Source: Candidatus Segatella albertsiae
Lineage (GTDB): Bacteria; Bacteroidota; Bacteroidia; Bacteroidales; Bacteroidaceae
Assembly (NCBI GenBank): GCA_002451555.1
Contig: DKCU01000140.1
Span: forward strand, 1-35,839
Reading direction: 5' to 3'
Length of the DNA stretch: 35,839 nucleotides
The notes under the pieces were generated by a model, which made no database searches, was not told where the DNA came from, and saw only the letters and a program-made list of their open reading frames with translations. Numbering within the stretch: position 1 is the first letter of the stretch; each line of letters opens with the position of its first letter. Below, piece after piece: positions 13,867-23,128 of the stretch. The position numbers and the translations under genes were made by a program.

Positions 13867-15228
13867 CTACTTGGCGAGGTTGATGACTTTCTTACCATCT
13901 ACGATGTAGAGACCCTTGCCCATCTTGGCAACTTTCTGACCTTGGATGTTATAGATGCCCTTCTTGTAGGCATTCTTTACAGTATTGCTCTTGTTGATGG
14001 AAGAGATACCTGTTGTCTCTGGGTCGTTCCAGTAGATTACAGAAGGAGCAGAGGTAACTTTGAATACCTCATATCTTTCGTTTGGTAATGCCCAATATGC
14101 TGTGTTAGCTGGTATGGTAGCATCGTCTGCGAGGAGCTCAAACTGCTGTTTTTCCAAGTTGACTGTATAATAGTGACAGGTTGTAGCAAGATTTGCCACC
14201 TTTACGCCTTCGCCAGACCATTTGAAATAGCTAGAAGAATAAGCGTTTCCGTCTTCGCCGATGTGGAAGAATGTGGCTTCACCCTTGCCCAACAAGATGT
14301 AAGGCTCGTTAGCGTATGCATAATAGCCTGATGTATCTGGTATGTTGAAGAAAGTGTTCTTCTCTGCGTTGTATTCGAGTGAGTCGTAGTTCTCGCTATA
14401 GTTGAATGTTAATACTTTAGCATTGGTTGGCACGGTAACGTCATGGTTACTATAGAATATGGTGAGGCCGCCTTCTTCAGGGAAATTGATTACATCTGCC
14501 AAGTCGCTGGTGAAATGAGCATTGTAGTGAGCACATTCTTTCACAGTAAATGTCAAAGGATTAGTTGTGATTTTCTCGCCAGTCTCCTCCTTAATCCAAT
14601 AATCAAAATGAGTATGGTCTGCATCTCTTGGAATAGCAGTCAGTGTTACTTCTTCGTTGAGATTGTTGCAAACGTTTGAAATTTTCACGGAACCCAAACT
14701 GTCTTGTCCTACGCAGACATTTACTGCAACATGAGTAAACAAGGCATAGAATGTTGTGTCGGCAACGAGTGGAAATTGGGATTCTGCCGTTCCTTGGTCT
14801 GTGTTGCTGATGTGAGAGTAAACGGTGAGCGTGGCAGGGTTGTCTCTGTTAATGATGTTGTCGTTGTAGATGTGTTCTTCGTTTGGGTCTTTGGTGCAAG
14901 CACTGAATCCTGCAAGAATCCATCCTTGAGCAGGAACAGCGTGAGCATAGAATGTCGCTCCGTCGTACTGTTGCATAAATTTAACCTCAACTTCATCTGA
15001 AGGTGTTCCCATGTTCTCGGAGAAAGGCATGCCTGTCTGGTCATCTGTGATATTGTCTGATGCATCGGCATAGACCTGTCCTGCTCCTGTAGGATATGCT
15101 TTCAAATTAGCGAAGTAATCATAATAAGCTGTTTCTCCTGCAAAAGTGGTATTCGCAGAAGCTAAGAAAACAATGCTGAAAACAAGCAATTGTTTCATGA
15201 ATCTAGAAAAATGTAATTCTCTTTTCAT
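13867..15228 (-). CDS. Secreted protein with InlB-type repeat-like module and T9SS-like C-terminal tail
   Basis: A 453-residue exported protein. The signal peptide is within the first ~31 residues ('FLASANTTFAG'). A middle module (about 170-240; 'NEEVTLTAIPRDADHTHFDYWIKEETG', 'NPLTFTVKECAHYNAHF') resembles bacterial InlB B-repeat/'YDYW' surface repeats. The end ('YNIQGQKVAKMGKGLYIVDGKKV') matches Bacteroidetes C-terminal sorting-type tails. Whether this strain has a type IX secretion system cannot be told here. At least five cysteines lie in the mature part, notable beside two thioredoxin genes. It may be a surface binding protein of the uptake system. No enzymatic motif is seen. Confidence 0.7.
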   Translation of the reverse strand: MKRELHFSRFMKQLLVFSIVFLASANTTFAGETAYYDYFANLKAYPTGAGQVYADASDNITDDQTGMPFSENMGTPSDEVEVKFMQQYDGATFYAHAVPAQGWILAGFSACTKDPNEEHIYNDNIINRDNPATLTVYSHISNTDQGTAESQFPLVADTTFYALFTHVAVNVCVGQDSLGSVKISNVCNNLNEEVTLTAIPRDADHTHFDYWIKEETGEKITTNPLTFTVKECAHYNAHFTSDLADVINFPEEGGLTIFYSNHDVTVPTNAKVLTFNYSENYDSLEYNAEKNTFFNIPDTSGYYAYANEPYILLGKGEATFFHIGEDGNAYSSSYFKWSGEGVKVANLATTCHYYTVNLEKQQFELLADDATIPANTAYWALPNERYEVFKVTSAPSVIYWNDPETTGISSINKSNTVKNAYKKGIYNIQGQKVAKMGKGLYIVDGKKVINLAK

Positions 15229-15265
15229 AACCTTTTTGTTTAAAATTAAACTAATGTTGATATTT

Positions 15266-16165
15266 TTATGTTTTTTGTCTTCTTTTATAGTATATTACTG
15301 CGACGATAATTCCGACTATGGCAAGCAGGCAGACCGCCATCCATGGTCTAAACCATATAGGTTCGTCTTGGTATGTCAGAGGTAGAAGCGTACGTGGCTT
15401 TCCTAATATGAGTGGTCTCTTTTGGCCACATGAGTCAATGATGACAGTTTCTTTTAGTACCTCATTGAGCATTTCTGGTGTAATTTTGTCTTCTGCGCTT
15501 ACTTGATTTTCATCAGCCGTTATTAAAGTGGTATGCAACAATATGTTGACCCATGGTGAATGGCGGGTGATGTAATCTTGCCATTCACCGAATTCGGCTT
15601 GAGTGATGGCTGGGAGGTGTTGAAACTCCAACCTCTCTGGCATGATGGCAGTATTGATGGCATAAAACATCATGCTTAGACAATTGATGGAAATATAGTC
15701 GAAAGTCCAATTAGCCCCCTTGCTGACATTTTGGTCTAAGCATTTCCACAACTCTTGCTTCTCTTTTGGGGTTAGGTTGATTTCGTATGCAGTCACGCAT
15801 CTTCCTTCTTTTTGGTAGGAAGCCAGAAAGGTTTGTGACGGAATCATACAGAATCCTGCCTTCGCTTTTCGAGCTAGAACCTCCCAATTGTCACTGACAT
15901 CCATGTTCATCTCAAAACTGAAACAATAGTCTAGTCCTTTCGATGGGCACGTCATTCTGATAGCTGCATGACCGAATGTCGAGTAGAAAGCCTTCCCTGG
16001 GGATACATCCATGATATAGGCATGTACGAAGTTTGGGTCTTCTGCCTCTTTGTTGATTTTTGCAGCTTCTGTGGAATCCATCTTTGCTGGGTTTGATGCG
16101 TATGTGTTGCCAAACAAACCCAGCAAGATGAACAGAAAAAAGAGTTTATTGCGCATCTCTAACAT
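15266..16165 (-). CDS. DUF4105 / lipoprotein N-acyltransferase Lnb-like protein
   Basis: A 299-residue protein with an N-terminal signal or anchor segment (about 7-23), a periplasmic DUF4105-type domain (about 45-215) and one C-terminal membrane helix (about 274-293) with a basic tail. DUF4105 hallmarks are 'SPGKAFYSTFGHAAIRM' (His66) and 'FDYISINCLSMMF' (Cys162), the expected His/Cys catalytic pair. The family is now associated with Bacteroides Lnb, which N-acylates lipoproteins. Lnb proper is, to my knowledge, longer with more membrane segments, so this may be a specialised paralogue. Its start overlaps the FISUMP gene end by 20 bp; the Met three codons later is an alternative. It sits among three lipoprotein genes, its plausible clients. 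Confidence 0.72.
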   Translation of the reverse strand: MLEMRNKLFFLFILLGLFGNTYASNPAKMDSTEAAKINKEAEDPNFVHAYIMDVSPGKAFYSTFGHAAIRMTCPSKGLDYCFSFEMNMDVSDNWEVLARKAKAGFCMIPSQTFLASYQKEGRCVTAYEINLTPKEKQELWKCLDQNVSKGANWTFDYISINCLSMMFYAINTAIMPERLEFQHLPAITQAEFGEWQDYITRHSPWVNILLHTTLITADENQVSAEDKITPEMLNEVLKETVIIDSCGQKRPLILGKPRTLLPLTYQDEPIWFRPWMAVCLLAIVGIIVAVIYYKRRQKT

Positions 16166-16832
16166 ATTTTACACTCATGAAAAAGGAATCGCTAGTGCTT
16201 TGGCGACGTACACCTGTGTTGTTGTACATGAACTCTCTGAAATAATAGAAACTCTCTCCTTTTTCGGTGTCTGTTGAGGCTGTCCAATAGTAGCCTTTTG
16301 AGCCGAAGAAACGAAATCCTGTTACCTGAGCAGTCATGTTGGGTGTGTAATATCCTGCTAGTAGGATATTAAGGGGAGTTGTCGTCTCATACATACTGAT
16401 CATTCTTTTTGCGATATTACCTCTCCAATCATTCTTGTCAGTTTCAGAAAGAGGCATTCCCATCTGCATTTCGAGATTCTTCCAATCTTCGTCTGTTGGC
16501 AATCGCCATCCTTCAGGACAGGCTTCCTTTGCTCCTGTGTTGGTATAGAGCCTTCCGTATTTATCAGCATCTATTGGCGTGGACGACTGGTCTGAACCAT
16601 ATAGCCTGCATTTGTTTTCATCGTTGAGGTTATAGCGGAAATTGTCAGACATCCAATCCAAATTTCCAAACCTTACCCAATGATATGTGTTGCCGTCTCG
16701 TTCATCAGTAAATGTTCCTTCTGATGAGGGAGTGATGATGTCGTTAGGTGCTTCCTCATCGTCGCTACAGGAGCAGAAAGTTATGCTGTACCCTATCAAA
16801 ATGGTGATTAACCATAAATATTTCTTTATCAT
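16146..16832 (-). CDS. FISUMP-domain lipoprotein
   Basis: A 228-residue lipoprotein with a lipobox near residues 17-20 ('SITFCSC'; Cys20 or Cys22). The rest is one Fibrobacter succinogenes major paralogous (FISUMP) domain: 'FTDERDGNTYHWVRFGNLDW', 'MSDNFRYNLND', 'YGRLYTNTGAKEACPEGWRLPTDEDW' and 'GYYWTAS', a recognisable signature. FISUMP proteins are surface proteins without established catalysis, often beside SusC/D pairs. The 36-bp gap upstream and 20-bp overlap downstream put it firmly in the operon. A role in ligand capture on the cell surface is inference. Confidence 0.85.
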   Translation of the reverse strand: MIKKYLWLITILIGYSITFCSCSDDEEAPNDIITPSSEGTFTDERDGNTYHWVRFGNLDWMSDNFRYNLNDENKCRLYGSDQSSTPIDADKYGRLYTNTGAKEACPEGWRLPTDEDWKNLEMQMGMPLSETDKNDWRGNIAKRMISMYETTTPLNILLAGYYTPNMTAQVTGFRFFGSKGYYWTASTDTEKGESFYYFREFMYNNTGVRRQSTSDSFFMSVKYVRDAQ

Positions 16833-16868
16833 AATTCTTTTCTTAATTATATATTAATAATGAGGGCA

Positions 16869-17765
16869 TCAATAGATATATCCCAATGCTTCTAGGTCTG
16901 CTCTAAACATCTTTGCCTTGCTGATGATGAGTGGATAAGCACCATAGATGCGTTGGATTTGTTCGTCGTTGTATGTGATGACCAGTGTCGTATAAGCGTT
17001 GATGTCGTTTTTTTGCGAAGGGTAGCTGGATACTGTTGTTGTGTTCAGAAAACCAAGACTGCGCACGTGTTCAACTGTAGTTTGTCCTTCTGGTACTTTT
17101 AAGTCTGTGCTGTAATAGTTGCTACTGATGGCACAAAAGTTCGCAAAAGAAGAAGCTTGGTTGTTAGCCAGATTCTGTGCGATGATGACAAGATGTCGAT
17201 TGGCAAGCTGCTGTTTTTGGGCATCGGTTTTCAGACGTGCGAGTTGGGCACAAGCCAGAGCGATGCTTCTTTGACCTGAGAGGGCGTATGGTGTAATGGC
17301 ATTGTTCATGTCATTGGTGTCATATATGTTGCCAGCGAGAAACCAAGAGAATGGCTGTAGTTTCTCTGAAAGATGTGGCAATATGAATTGCTTCAGGTAT
17401 GTCACGGCATTGATGCACTTCTCCGATGTATCCAAATAGGTGTAGGTTGGCTTGTGGGTTGGTGTGCTTGTTTGTCCCACTTCATATTTGATATCTAGAA
17501 GCTCTGTGAAATATCTGTCTTCTCCATTAAGGTCTTTGCCGATGTAGTCATGTCGCAACGTATCGTTGAACAGCAAGAAACTTCCCGTTTCATTGTAGAA
17601 GTTTCGACGCAATACGGAAATCTCATCTGTTGCATCGTCAGCAGGTGCAAATCCGTCTCTAGGGTCTGTAAAGTCGAATGTGGGATCGGCTTCCTTGGAA
17701 CAAGAACTAATGCTTAGTATTATTCCAGCCAAGAGGGATAATATATAGATATATTTTTTCTTCAT
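16869..17765 (-). CDS. SusC/D-associated metallopeptidase-like lipoprotein without HExxH
   Basis: A 298-residue lipoprotein (lipobox 'SISSC', Cys22). 'NETGSFLLFNDTLRHDYIG' and the spacing of later motifs resemble the 'putative zinc-binding metallopeptidase' lipoproteins encoded beside SusC/SusD (TIGR04549-type), which carry HExxH and a downstream acidic ligand. Neither is found. The corresponding stretch appears to read 'NRHLVIIAQNL', and the later ligand region 'SQKNDINAYTTL'. No HExxH exists anywhere in the protein. If the family call is right, this is a non-catalytic paralogue that may keep substrate binding. It lies between susD-like (31 bp) and FISUMP (36 bp) genes. Confidence 0.62.
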   Translation of the reverse strand: MKKKYIYILSLLAGIILSISSCSKEADPTFDFTDPRDGFAPADDATDEISVLRRNFYNETGSFLLFNDTLRHDYIGKDLNGEDRYFTELLDIKYEVGQTSTPTHKPTYTYLDTSEKCINAVTYLKQFILPHLSEKLQPFSWFLAGNIYDTNDMNNAITPYALSGQRSIALACAQLARLKTDAQKQQLANRHLVIIAQNLANNQASSFANFCAISSNYYSTDLKVPEGQTTVEHVRSLGFLNTTTVSSYPSQKNDINAYTTLVITYNDEQIQRIYGAYPLIISKAKMFRADLEALGYIY

Positions 17766-17796
17766 ATTTCTTTTCTAATACAGTTTTGAAACTCTT

Positions 17797-19404
17797 TTAA
17801 TTAGGAGTGGCAACAGTGGTGTAGCTGCGAGGCAAGTTTCCATTGTTTGGCATTCCTGTGTTGAAGGTGATGACTTCTTGAGGTATTGGCGCTGTCCACG
17901 AAGGGTCGTCTTCGGTAAGTATGAATTTGCGGGTCTCTGTCGGGATGCTAGAGTTGTCATCCACATACATGGTGAAGGTATGCGTAATGGATATTTTCTC
18001 TGGTTGTACCTTGCATACACGGTAGCGGCGCAGGTCGAACCAGCGGTGTCCCTCGCAAAGCAACTCATGCTTGCGCTCATTTCTAATGTCGGAGATGAGT
18101 TGGCTGCCTGTTGTTGTTATTTCCCAATCGTTTGCTGTTGAAGCATAACGGTTCTTTCTTATTTGGTTGACGGCTTCACGTGCCTCAGACTCATTGCCCA
18201 TGTAAGCCTCTGCTTCAGCAAGATTCATGTAAGCCTCGCCCGAACGAAGCCAAAACATAGAGGATATGGCTCGTTGGATTTGGCGATCAGTGTAGTTGGA
18301 TGCGTAATAATATGGGTCGGTCAATGGCCTTGCTGGATTTTCGCTGCTTGATGTAGGCTGTTTGGTAATGCCATGAAAGTTTCCAAGAGTATATATCCAA
18401 CGTGTCTTGCGTAGGTCATTGTCAGAATAAGAACTATATATGCTACGGCTTATTCGCAATGATTGTGCTGCATATTCTATCCAGTTAGGCAAATCATCGC
18501 CACCCATGGAGAACAAAGTCTCGGGGTTGGTTGCCAAGGCGAAGGCATTTTTGTCTGTGTTCAGATTGTCGAGGGCAGGATGTGCATCGATGACTTTTTG
18601 TGCATATTCTGCTGCTTTCTCCCAATTTTGCATATACAAATAGACACGGCTTAGCAATAGCTCGGCCGATGTTGCATCAACACGATAGATGCTCTTCCGC
18701 GTTATACTACTTGCTGCCTCTAACTCTGTGATGGCTGTTTCCAAATCGCTGACTATTTGGTCGTAGCATTCTTGTACCGTGTTGCGGCTGAACTTGACAT
18801 CCTCTACTTCCTGTGAAGTCTTCAATGGAACGGCGAGGTCTGTAGAAGCGGTACTAGGATTGTATGGCTGTCCATAAGTGTTGGTCAACCAAAAGTAATA
18901 GAATGCTCGTAAAAAGTGGGCTTGACCATTTACATAGTTGACACCAGCTTTCTCATTGTCGGTAGTTTGTGGAACTTTGCTGGAACTAGTCAACACATTG
19001 TTGGCTACGTTGATATATTTGTATATCTGTGTCCAAGCTGTGTTCTCAGTATAATAGGTCGTATTGGTTTCGTTTACGCCTACACGATTCTGCCATGTTA
19101 AATAACCATATTCGTAAGAATGGTTTTTGTAACCCATAAAATAGGTCGTTCCTGAAGGAGGTAAGGCTTGTTCTTCCAATTCGTCGGAGAATAAATGTAC
19201 ATATAAGCCTGTATTGGAGTAAGCGTTAAACATGTTTCCCGCGTTGACAGGCATATAGCAGTCGCCTATGAGTAATTCGTTCAGGTCGTTCCATGAGCGA
19301 ACATAGTCATTGTCTTGCGAGTATTCCTCCAAGAAATTGCTGCAACTGCCTAGTATGAGTATGGTAGTTGTAGCTAAGATATAATGTTTGATGTTTATCT
19401 TCAT
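17797..19404 (-). CDS. SusD/RagB family nutrient-binding lipoprotein
   Basis: A 535-residue outer-membrane lipoprotein (lipobox 'LILGSC', Cys21). It has the SusD/RagB layout: an N-terminal part with TPR-like helices ('NYVNGQAHFLRAFYYFWLTNTYG' at about 155-180; 'TSAELLLSRVYLYMQNWEKAAEYAQKVI') and a C-terminal region with 'RNERKHELLCEGHRWFDLRRY', typical of the family. It forms the lid on the SusC transporter and binds the ligand outside the cell. It follows the SusC gene by 72 bp. The substrate cannot be deduced: no glycoside hydrolase or polysaccharide lyase gene is nearby, so a glycan is not favoured. Confidence 0.96.
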   Translation of the reverse strand: MKINIKHYILATTTILILGSCSNFLEEYSQDNDYVRSWNDLNELLIGDCYMPVNAGNMFNAYSNTGLYVHLFSDELEEQALPPSGTTYFMGYKNHSYEYGYLTWQNRVGVNETNTTYYTENTAWTQIYKYINVANNVLTSSSKVPQTTDNEKAGVNYVNGQAHFLRAFYYFWLTNTYGQPYNPSTASTDLAVPLKTSQEVEDVKFSRNTVQECYDQIVSDLETAITELEAASSITRKSIYRVDATSAELLLSRVYLYMQNWEKAAEYAQKVIDAHPALDNLNTDKNAFALATNPETLFSMGGDDLPNWIEYAAQSLRISRSIYSSYSDNDLRKTRWIYTLGNFHGITKQPTSSSENPARPLTDPYYYASNYTDRQIQRAISSMFWLRSGEAYMNLAEAEAYMGNESEAREAVNQIRKNRYASTANDWEITTTGSQLISDIRNERKHELLCEGHRWFDLRRYRVCKVQPEKISITHTFTMYVDDNSSIPTETRKFILTEDDPSWTAPIPQEVITFNTGMPNNGNLPRSYTTVATPN

Positions 19405-19476
19405 TTTCTTTTAATCTACTTTGTTTTTGAGTTTTTGCTCTCTCATCCTTTTATTTGCTTGCGATATTCTCTATCG

Positions 19477-22400
19477 TTAGAAATTAATGGAGACACCCAA
19501 TGTGTAGCTTGGGGTGTCAGACAGTTGTATCTCAGAAAAACCTCCTTGGGTAGGTGTTTGTCCTCGTAGTGCTGAGCTACACCAGGTATGGAGGTTGTAT
19601 CCACTCAAACTGATGGCGAGACGTCCCAATCCCCAACGTTGTAGTACCTTTTGGTCAAACTCGTAGGTGAGGGTGACACTAGAGAGCTTGACGTAGTCGG
19701 CACTTACCACACGAGCTGTACTGTAGTCATACATATTCCACCAGTTGCTGGCGATGACAGCTCCAGTCCATGGTGCTCCTGTACTCCAGTGGGTATAATA
19801 GTTGTAATAATCGGATGTGCCAGGTCCTAATACTGATGGGATGTTTGTTGTCTTCTCGTCACCTGGTTTCTGCCAACGATTCAAGAAGTCACGGCTAATG
19901 TTTTGCTCTGATGAGAAACCACTGCCACTGCTATAACCATCAAACATACGGAAGAGACGTGTCTTGGCACCGAAGTTGTAGAGCAGGGTAGTGCCAAGTC
20001 GCCATTGTTTGTAGGTGAACGTGTTGTTGATGCTACCTGTCAAGTCTGGCTCGCGTTTACCTGACGGCACGAGCACTTTGGTGTAGGTGTCATAGTTGTT
20101 ACCTTCCTTGACTTCGTCAAATCGGTCTTCCCAGTCCTCGATGATAGGACCACCGTCGATTGGGCTAAGTCCCAAGAACTTGTAGGAATAGAAGGTGCCG
20201 ACAGGCTGACCTTCGACCACTGCGTTGCCGGTGAGAAAGTCGTTGAGCTCGTAGGTCTCTGCGCCTGGGGCTGTCTCTACCTTATTGAAGACTTTGGAGA
20301 GGTTGCCTGAGAATATCCAGTAGAAGTCCTTCAATTTCACTGGGGTGGCGGTCAATGTGAAGTTGTAACCGCTGTTGATGATGTTGCCTGAGTTGACGAT
20401 GTAGGAGGTGTAGCCATTCACGTCGGAGATGGTCTTGCTCATGAAGGCATCGGTGGTTTTCTTGTGATAATACTCTACCTCAAACTGCAAGCGGTTGTTC
20501 AAGAAACTGGACTCCAAGCCCACGTTTGTGGAGTGGGTTTTCTCCCACTTCAAGTTAGGATTGGCGAAGTATGCTACGCTGGAGGTCATCTCATTGTAGA
20601 AGGAATTCATGCCACCTTTCTTGATAATCAACTCTGGGGTCTGGTTGTCAAGCATGTTACCTTGCTCGCCGTATGAAGCTTTCAGACGGAGATTGTCGAT
20701 CCAGTTAGCCTTGAGCTTGCAAAGCGAGAGAAGGTTGAGGTTGCCTGATACTGACCAGATAGGCAGAAGCTTGTCCTTGCTCTGGCTACCAAACTGGTTG
20801 GAGCCGTCGTAACGTCCATTCACATTGGCAGTGAACAGGTCTTTGTATGTGTATGCCAAGGTGGCATATGCCGATACCATGTTGGTCTTGTTGTCGGTCA
20901 GAGTTGGCACATTGGTGCGCATCCACGTCCAATAACTAGTGTATGTATCTGGAATATTGGTTGCGAATGACAAACCGCGATCTTTATAGAAGTTGCGTTG
21001 TGTGTAAGAGTCGCCTGTGTAATGTGCTGAACTTGCCTCGAAACCTACAGCCACGTTGATGTTGTGGGCCATGGTTTCGCCGAAGTACTTATTGTAGTTA
21101 CCTTGCAAGCGGGCTGTCCAACCGATGTTCTTGGTGGTCTGCTTGCTCAGTTCGCCTCCGTATGGCATCAAACTACTTGTGCCTGGTGTCTCTCCATATT
21201 CGCATCCACGCAAGGTAGCAGAATGGAAAGTGTTCTCACCATACCAAGTTTGGATGTCGCTGTTCTGTGTGTTGGCAGAGAAAATGGCATTGAAGAATAA
21301 GTCATCGATAGGTTGATAACGGAGATTCAAGGTGGCTGTCACCGCATTCACTTCCTGTGTTGTTCCGCTATTGTCATTCTCGCTCATCACATTATAGTTG
21401 TAGTAGTCGTTGCCTGCAGCGCTTGAACCGTATTTCTTGTAGAAATAGTAGCTTCCGTCTGCATTGTAGGCAGGGATGGCACGGCTCGTATTGTAGGCGT
21501 AGTTGATGAGGTTGACATCGCCTGCCTGATAGGTACGCTTGTTGAAGTATCCGTTGATATTGACTTGCAACTGGAGCTTTTTGCTCAGTGTCATGTCGAT
21601 CTTTGCCATCGCTGTGTAACGACGATTGGTATTGTCGTTGGTTACGTCATCCTGGTCGGTGTAGCCTATGGAAGAATAGTATCTTACTTTCTCGGAACCA
21701 CCCGAGATGCTCACGCTGTGGTCTTGTGAGAAGGAGTTGTGAGTGAGGAGGCTGAACCAATCTGTGTTCTGGTTCTCCATCTGCTGCACCTGGCTCACGA
21801 ACTCGTCGTGGGTAATCTGTCCTGCATAATACTGGCTCAAGGCATACTCATAGCCTATCTTCGGCATGTTGGATGGGAAGGTATAGTGCATCTGCGTAAG
21901 GTCTTGGGAGAAGGCGATACGCTCTGCGGAATTCATCAGATTGATTTTACCATCCGTATAATATGGTCTTTTGCGGAGGGTCAACTGTGCGTCGTAAGAA
22001 ACCACAGGCTTACCCTCGCGACCGCTCTTGGTGGTAACGACGATGACACCATTGGCTGCACGAGTACCATAGAGGGCTGTTGCAGCGGCATCCTTCAATA
22101 CGTCGATACGCTTGATGTCCTGAGGGTTGATGCCCGAGATGGCATTACCGATACGGTTGATGTAGTCTGGGTCGTTGAGTACGTCGGAAGTCAAACTCAC
22201 TGGGTCGGTGAGGATGATGCCATCCACAACCCAAAGCGGTTCACGATTACCTATCAAGGTACTCGTACCACGAATACGAATCTTACTGGTGGCATTGATT
22301 TCTCCACTACCCGTGGTGGAAATCAAGTCTGGAATCTGACCTTCGAGTAACTTGGACACGTCGCTGATACCGCCACGCTTCAACTCATCCATGTCCTTGG

Positions 22401-23052
22401 AAGTAACGGAAGAGGTGAGGTTGCGGCGGTCTAACTGTTGATAACCTGTCACGACGACATCCTGTAATGTCTGGCTGTTGTCCTTGAGAATGACCCAAGC
22501 ATAGTCGCCACGCTTGCCGCTCCAGGTAGTAGGCTTGCTGCCCACATAACTGATGTCGAGGGTGACGTGGTCGGAACCAGCCTTTAGAGAAAAACGACCA
22601 TCTACGTCGGTCACAGTGTTGAGGTTGTTGGCACGGTCTCTGATGATGGCACCTATTACAGGCTCGCCCTTGTCATCAATGACCAAACCTTGAATCTTAC
22701 TGTCGTCAGCCTTGTTCTGTGGCACGTTGCTGTCCTTGATGATGACGATATACTCGCCCTTAGCCATCGCCCTAAGACCATGACCTCCAATGATGGCATT
22801 GACTACTTGCAGGGCAGTCTTGCTCTTGGCAGCGTAAGTTACCCTGAAGTTGACATCGCTGTAGTTGTACTGAATTTTCTTGCCTGATTTCTTCTCCACC
22901 TGATGCAAGGCAGTGGTAGCTTTCTCGTTGGTGAACGATACGGAAATCGGCTTGCCCGCCTGTGCCATTGCCGAAAGGGTAAAGGCTGAGGCGAGAGCAA
23001 AGCTTGTCAGTACTCTTTTGTTTTCCTCTAAAAACTGAATGTAAGTACTCAT
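19477..23052 (-). CDS. SusC/RagA family TonB-linked outer-membrane transporter with STN signalling domain
   Basis: A 1191-residue outer-membrane protein. Signal peptide about 1-31; STN (secretin/TonB short N-terminal) domain about 33-105 ('KPISVSFTNEKATTALHQVEKKSGKKIQYNY'); carboxypeptidase-D-like beta domain about 118-192 ('IQGLVIDDKGEPVIGAIIR'); the SusC hallmark 'LQDVVVTGYQQLDRRNLTSSV' at about 197-217; plug to about 330 ('DIKRIDVLKDAAATALYGTRAANGVIVVTTKSG'); then a 22-strand-type barrel ending 'YTLGVSINF'. It imports the ligand delivered by the SusD partner using TonB energy. The STN domain marks it as a transducer that contacts the FecR protein encoded 76 bp upstream. Confidence 0.97.
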   Translation of the reverse strand: MSTYIQFLEENKRVLTSFALASAFTLSAMAQAGKPISVSFTNEKATTALHQVEKKSGKKIQYNYSDVNFRVTYAAKSKTALQVVNAIIGGHGLRAMAKGEYIVIIKDSNVPQNKADDSKIQGLVIDDKGEPVIGAIIRDRANNLNTVTDVDGRFSLKAGSDHVTLDISYVGSKPTTWSGKRGDYAWVILKDNSQTLQDVVVTGYQQLDRRNLTSSVTSKDMDELKRGGISDVSKLLEGQIPDLISTTGSGEINATSKIRIRGTSTLIGNREPLWVVDGIILTDPVSLTSDVLNDPDYINRIGNAISGINPQDIKRIDVLKDAAATALYGTRAANGVIVVTTKSGREGKPVVSYDAQLTLRKRPYYTDGKINLMNSAERIAFSQDLTQMHYTFPSNMPKIGYEYALSQYYAGQITHDEFVSQVQQMENQNTDWFSLLTHNSFSQDHSVSISGGSEKVRYYSSIGYTDQDDVTNDNTNRRYTAMAKIDMTLSKKLQLQVNINGYFNKRTYQAGDVNLINYAYNTSRAIPAYNADGSYYFYKKYGSSAAGNDYYNYNVMSENDNSGTTQEVNAVTATLNLRYQPIDDLFFNAIFSANTQNSDIQTWYGENTFHSATLRGCEYGETPGTSSLMPYGGELSKQTTKNIGWTARLQGNYNKYFGETMAHNINVAVGFEASSAHYTGDSYTQRNFYKDRGLSFATNIPDTYTSYWTWMRTNVPTLTDNKTNMVSAYATLAYTYKDLFTANVNGRYDGSNQFGSQSKDKLLPIWSVSGNLNLLSLCKLKANWIDNLRLKASYGEQGNMLDNQTPELIIKKGGMNSFYNEMTSSVAYFANPNLKWEKTHSTNVGLESSFLNNRLQFEVEYYHKKTTDAFMSKTISDVNGYTSYIVNSGNIINSGYNFTLTATPVKLKDFYWIFSGNLSKVFNKVETAPGAETYELNDFLTGNAVVEGQPVGTFYSYKFLGLSPIDGGPIIEDWEDRFDEVKEGNNYDTYTKVLVPSGKREPDLTGSINNTFTYKQWRLGTTLLYNFGAKTRLFRMFDGYSSGSGFSSEQNISRDFLNRWQKPGDEKTTNIPSVLGPGTSDYYNYYTHWSTGAPWTGAVIASNWWNMYDYSTARVVSADYVKLSSVTLTYEFDQKVLQRWGLGRLAISLSGYNLHTWCSSALRGQTPTQGGFSEIQLSDTPSYTLGVSINF

Positions 23053-23128
23053 ATTCTCTCTTTTTCTTACTTATGTTGTTATGTTTTTAATTTTCTGCTT
23101 TGTTGAAATCTTGTGAAATTGTGAATTT

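Noticed and set aside
21739..22350. 203-codon plus-strand open frame inside the SusC gene
   Set aside because: Antisense to the conserved SusC plug region; no start context and no domain.
19404..23052. Polysaccharide utilisation locus with carbohydrate enzymes
   Set aside because: SusC/SusD are present but no glycoside hydrolase, lyase, sulfatase or hybrid two-component sensor is encoded within the window, so a glycan assignment is unsupported.
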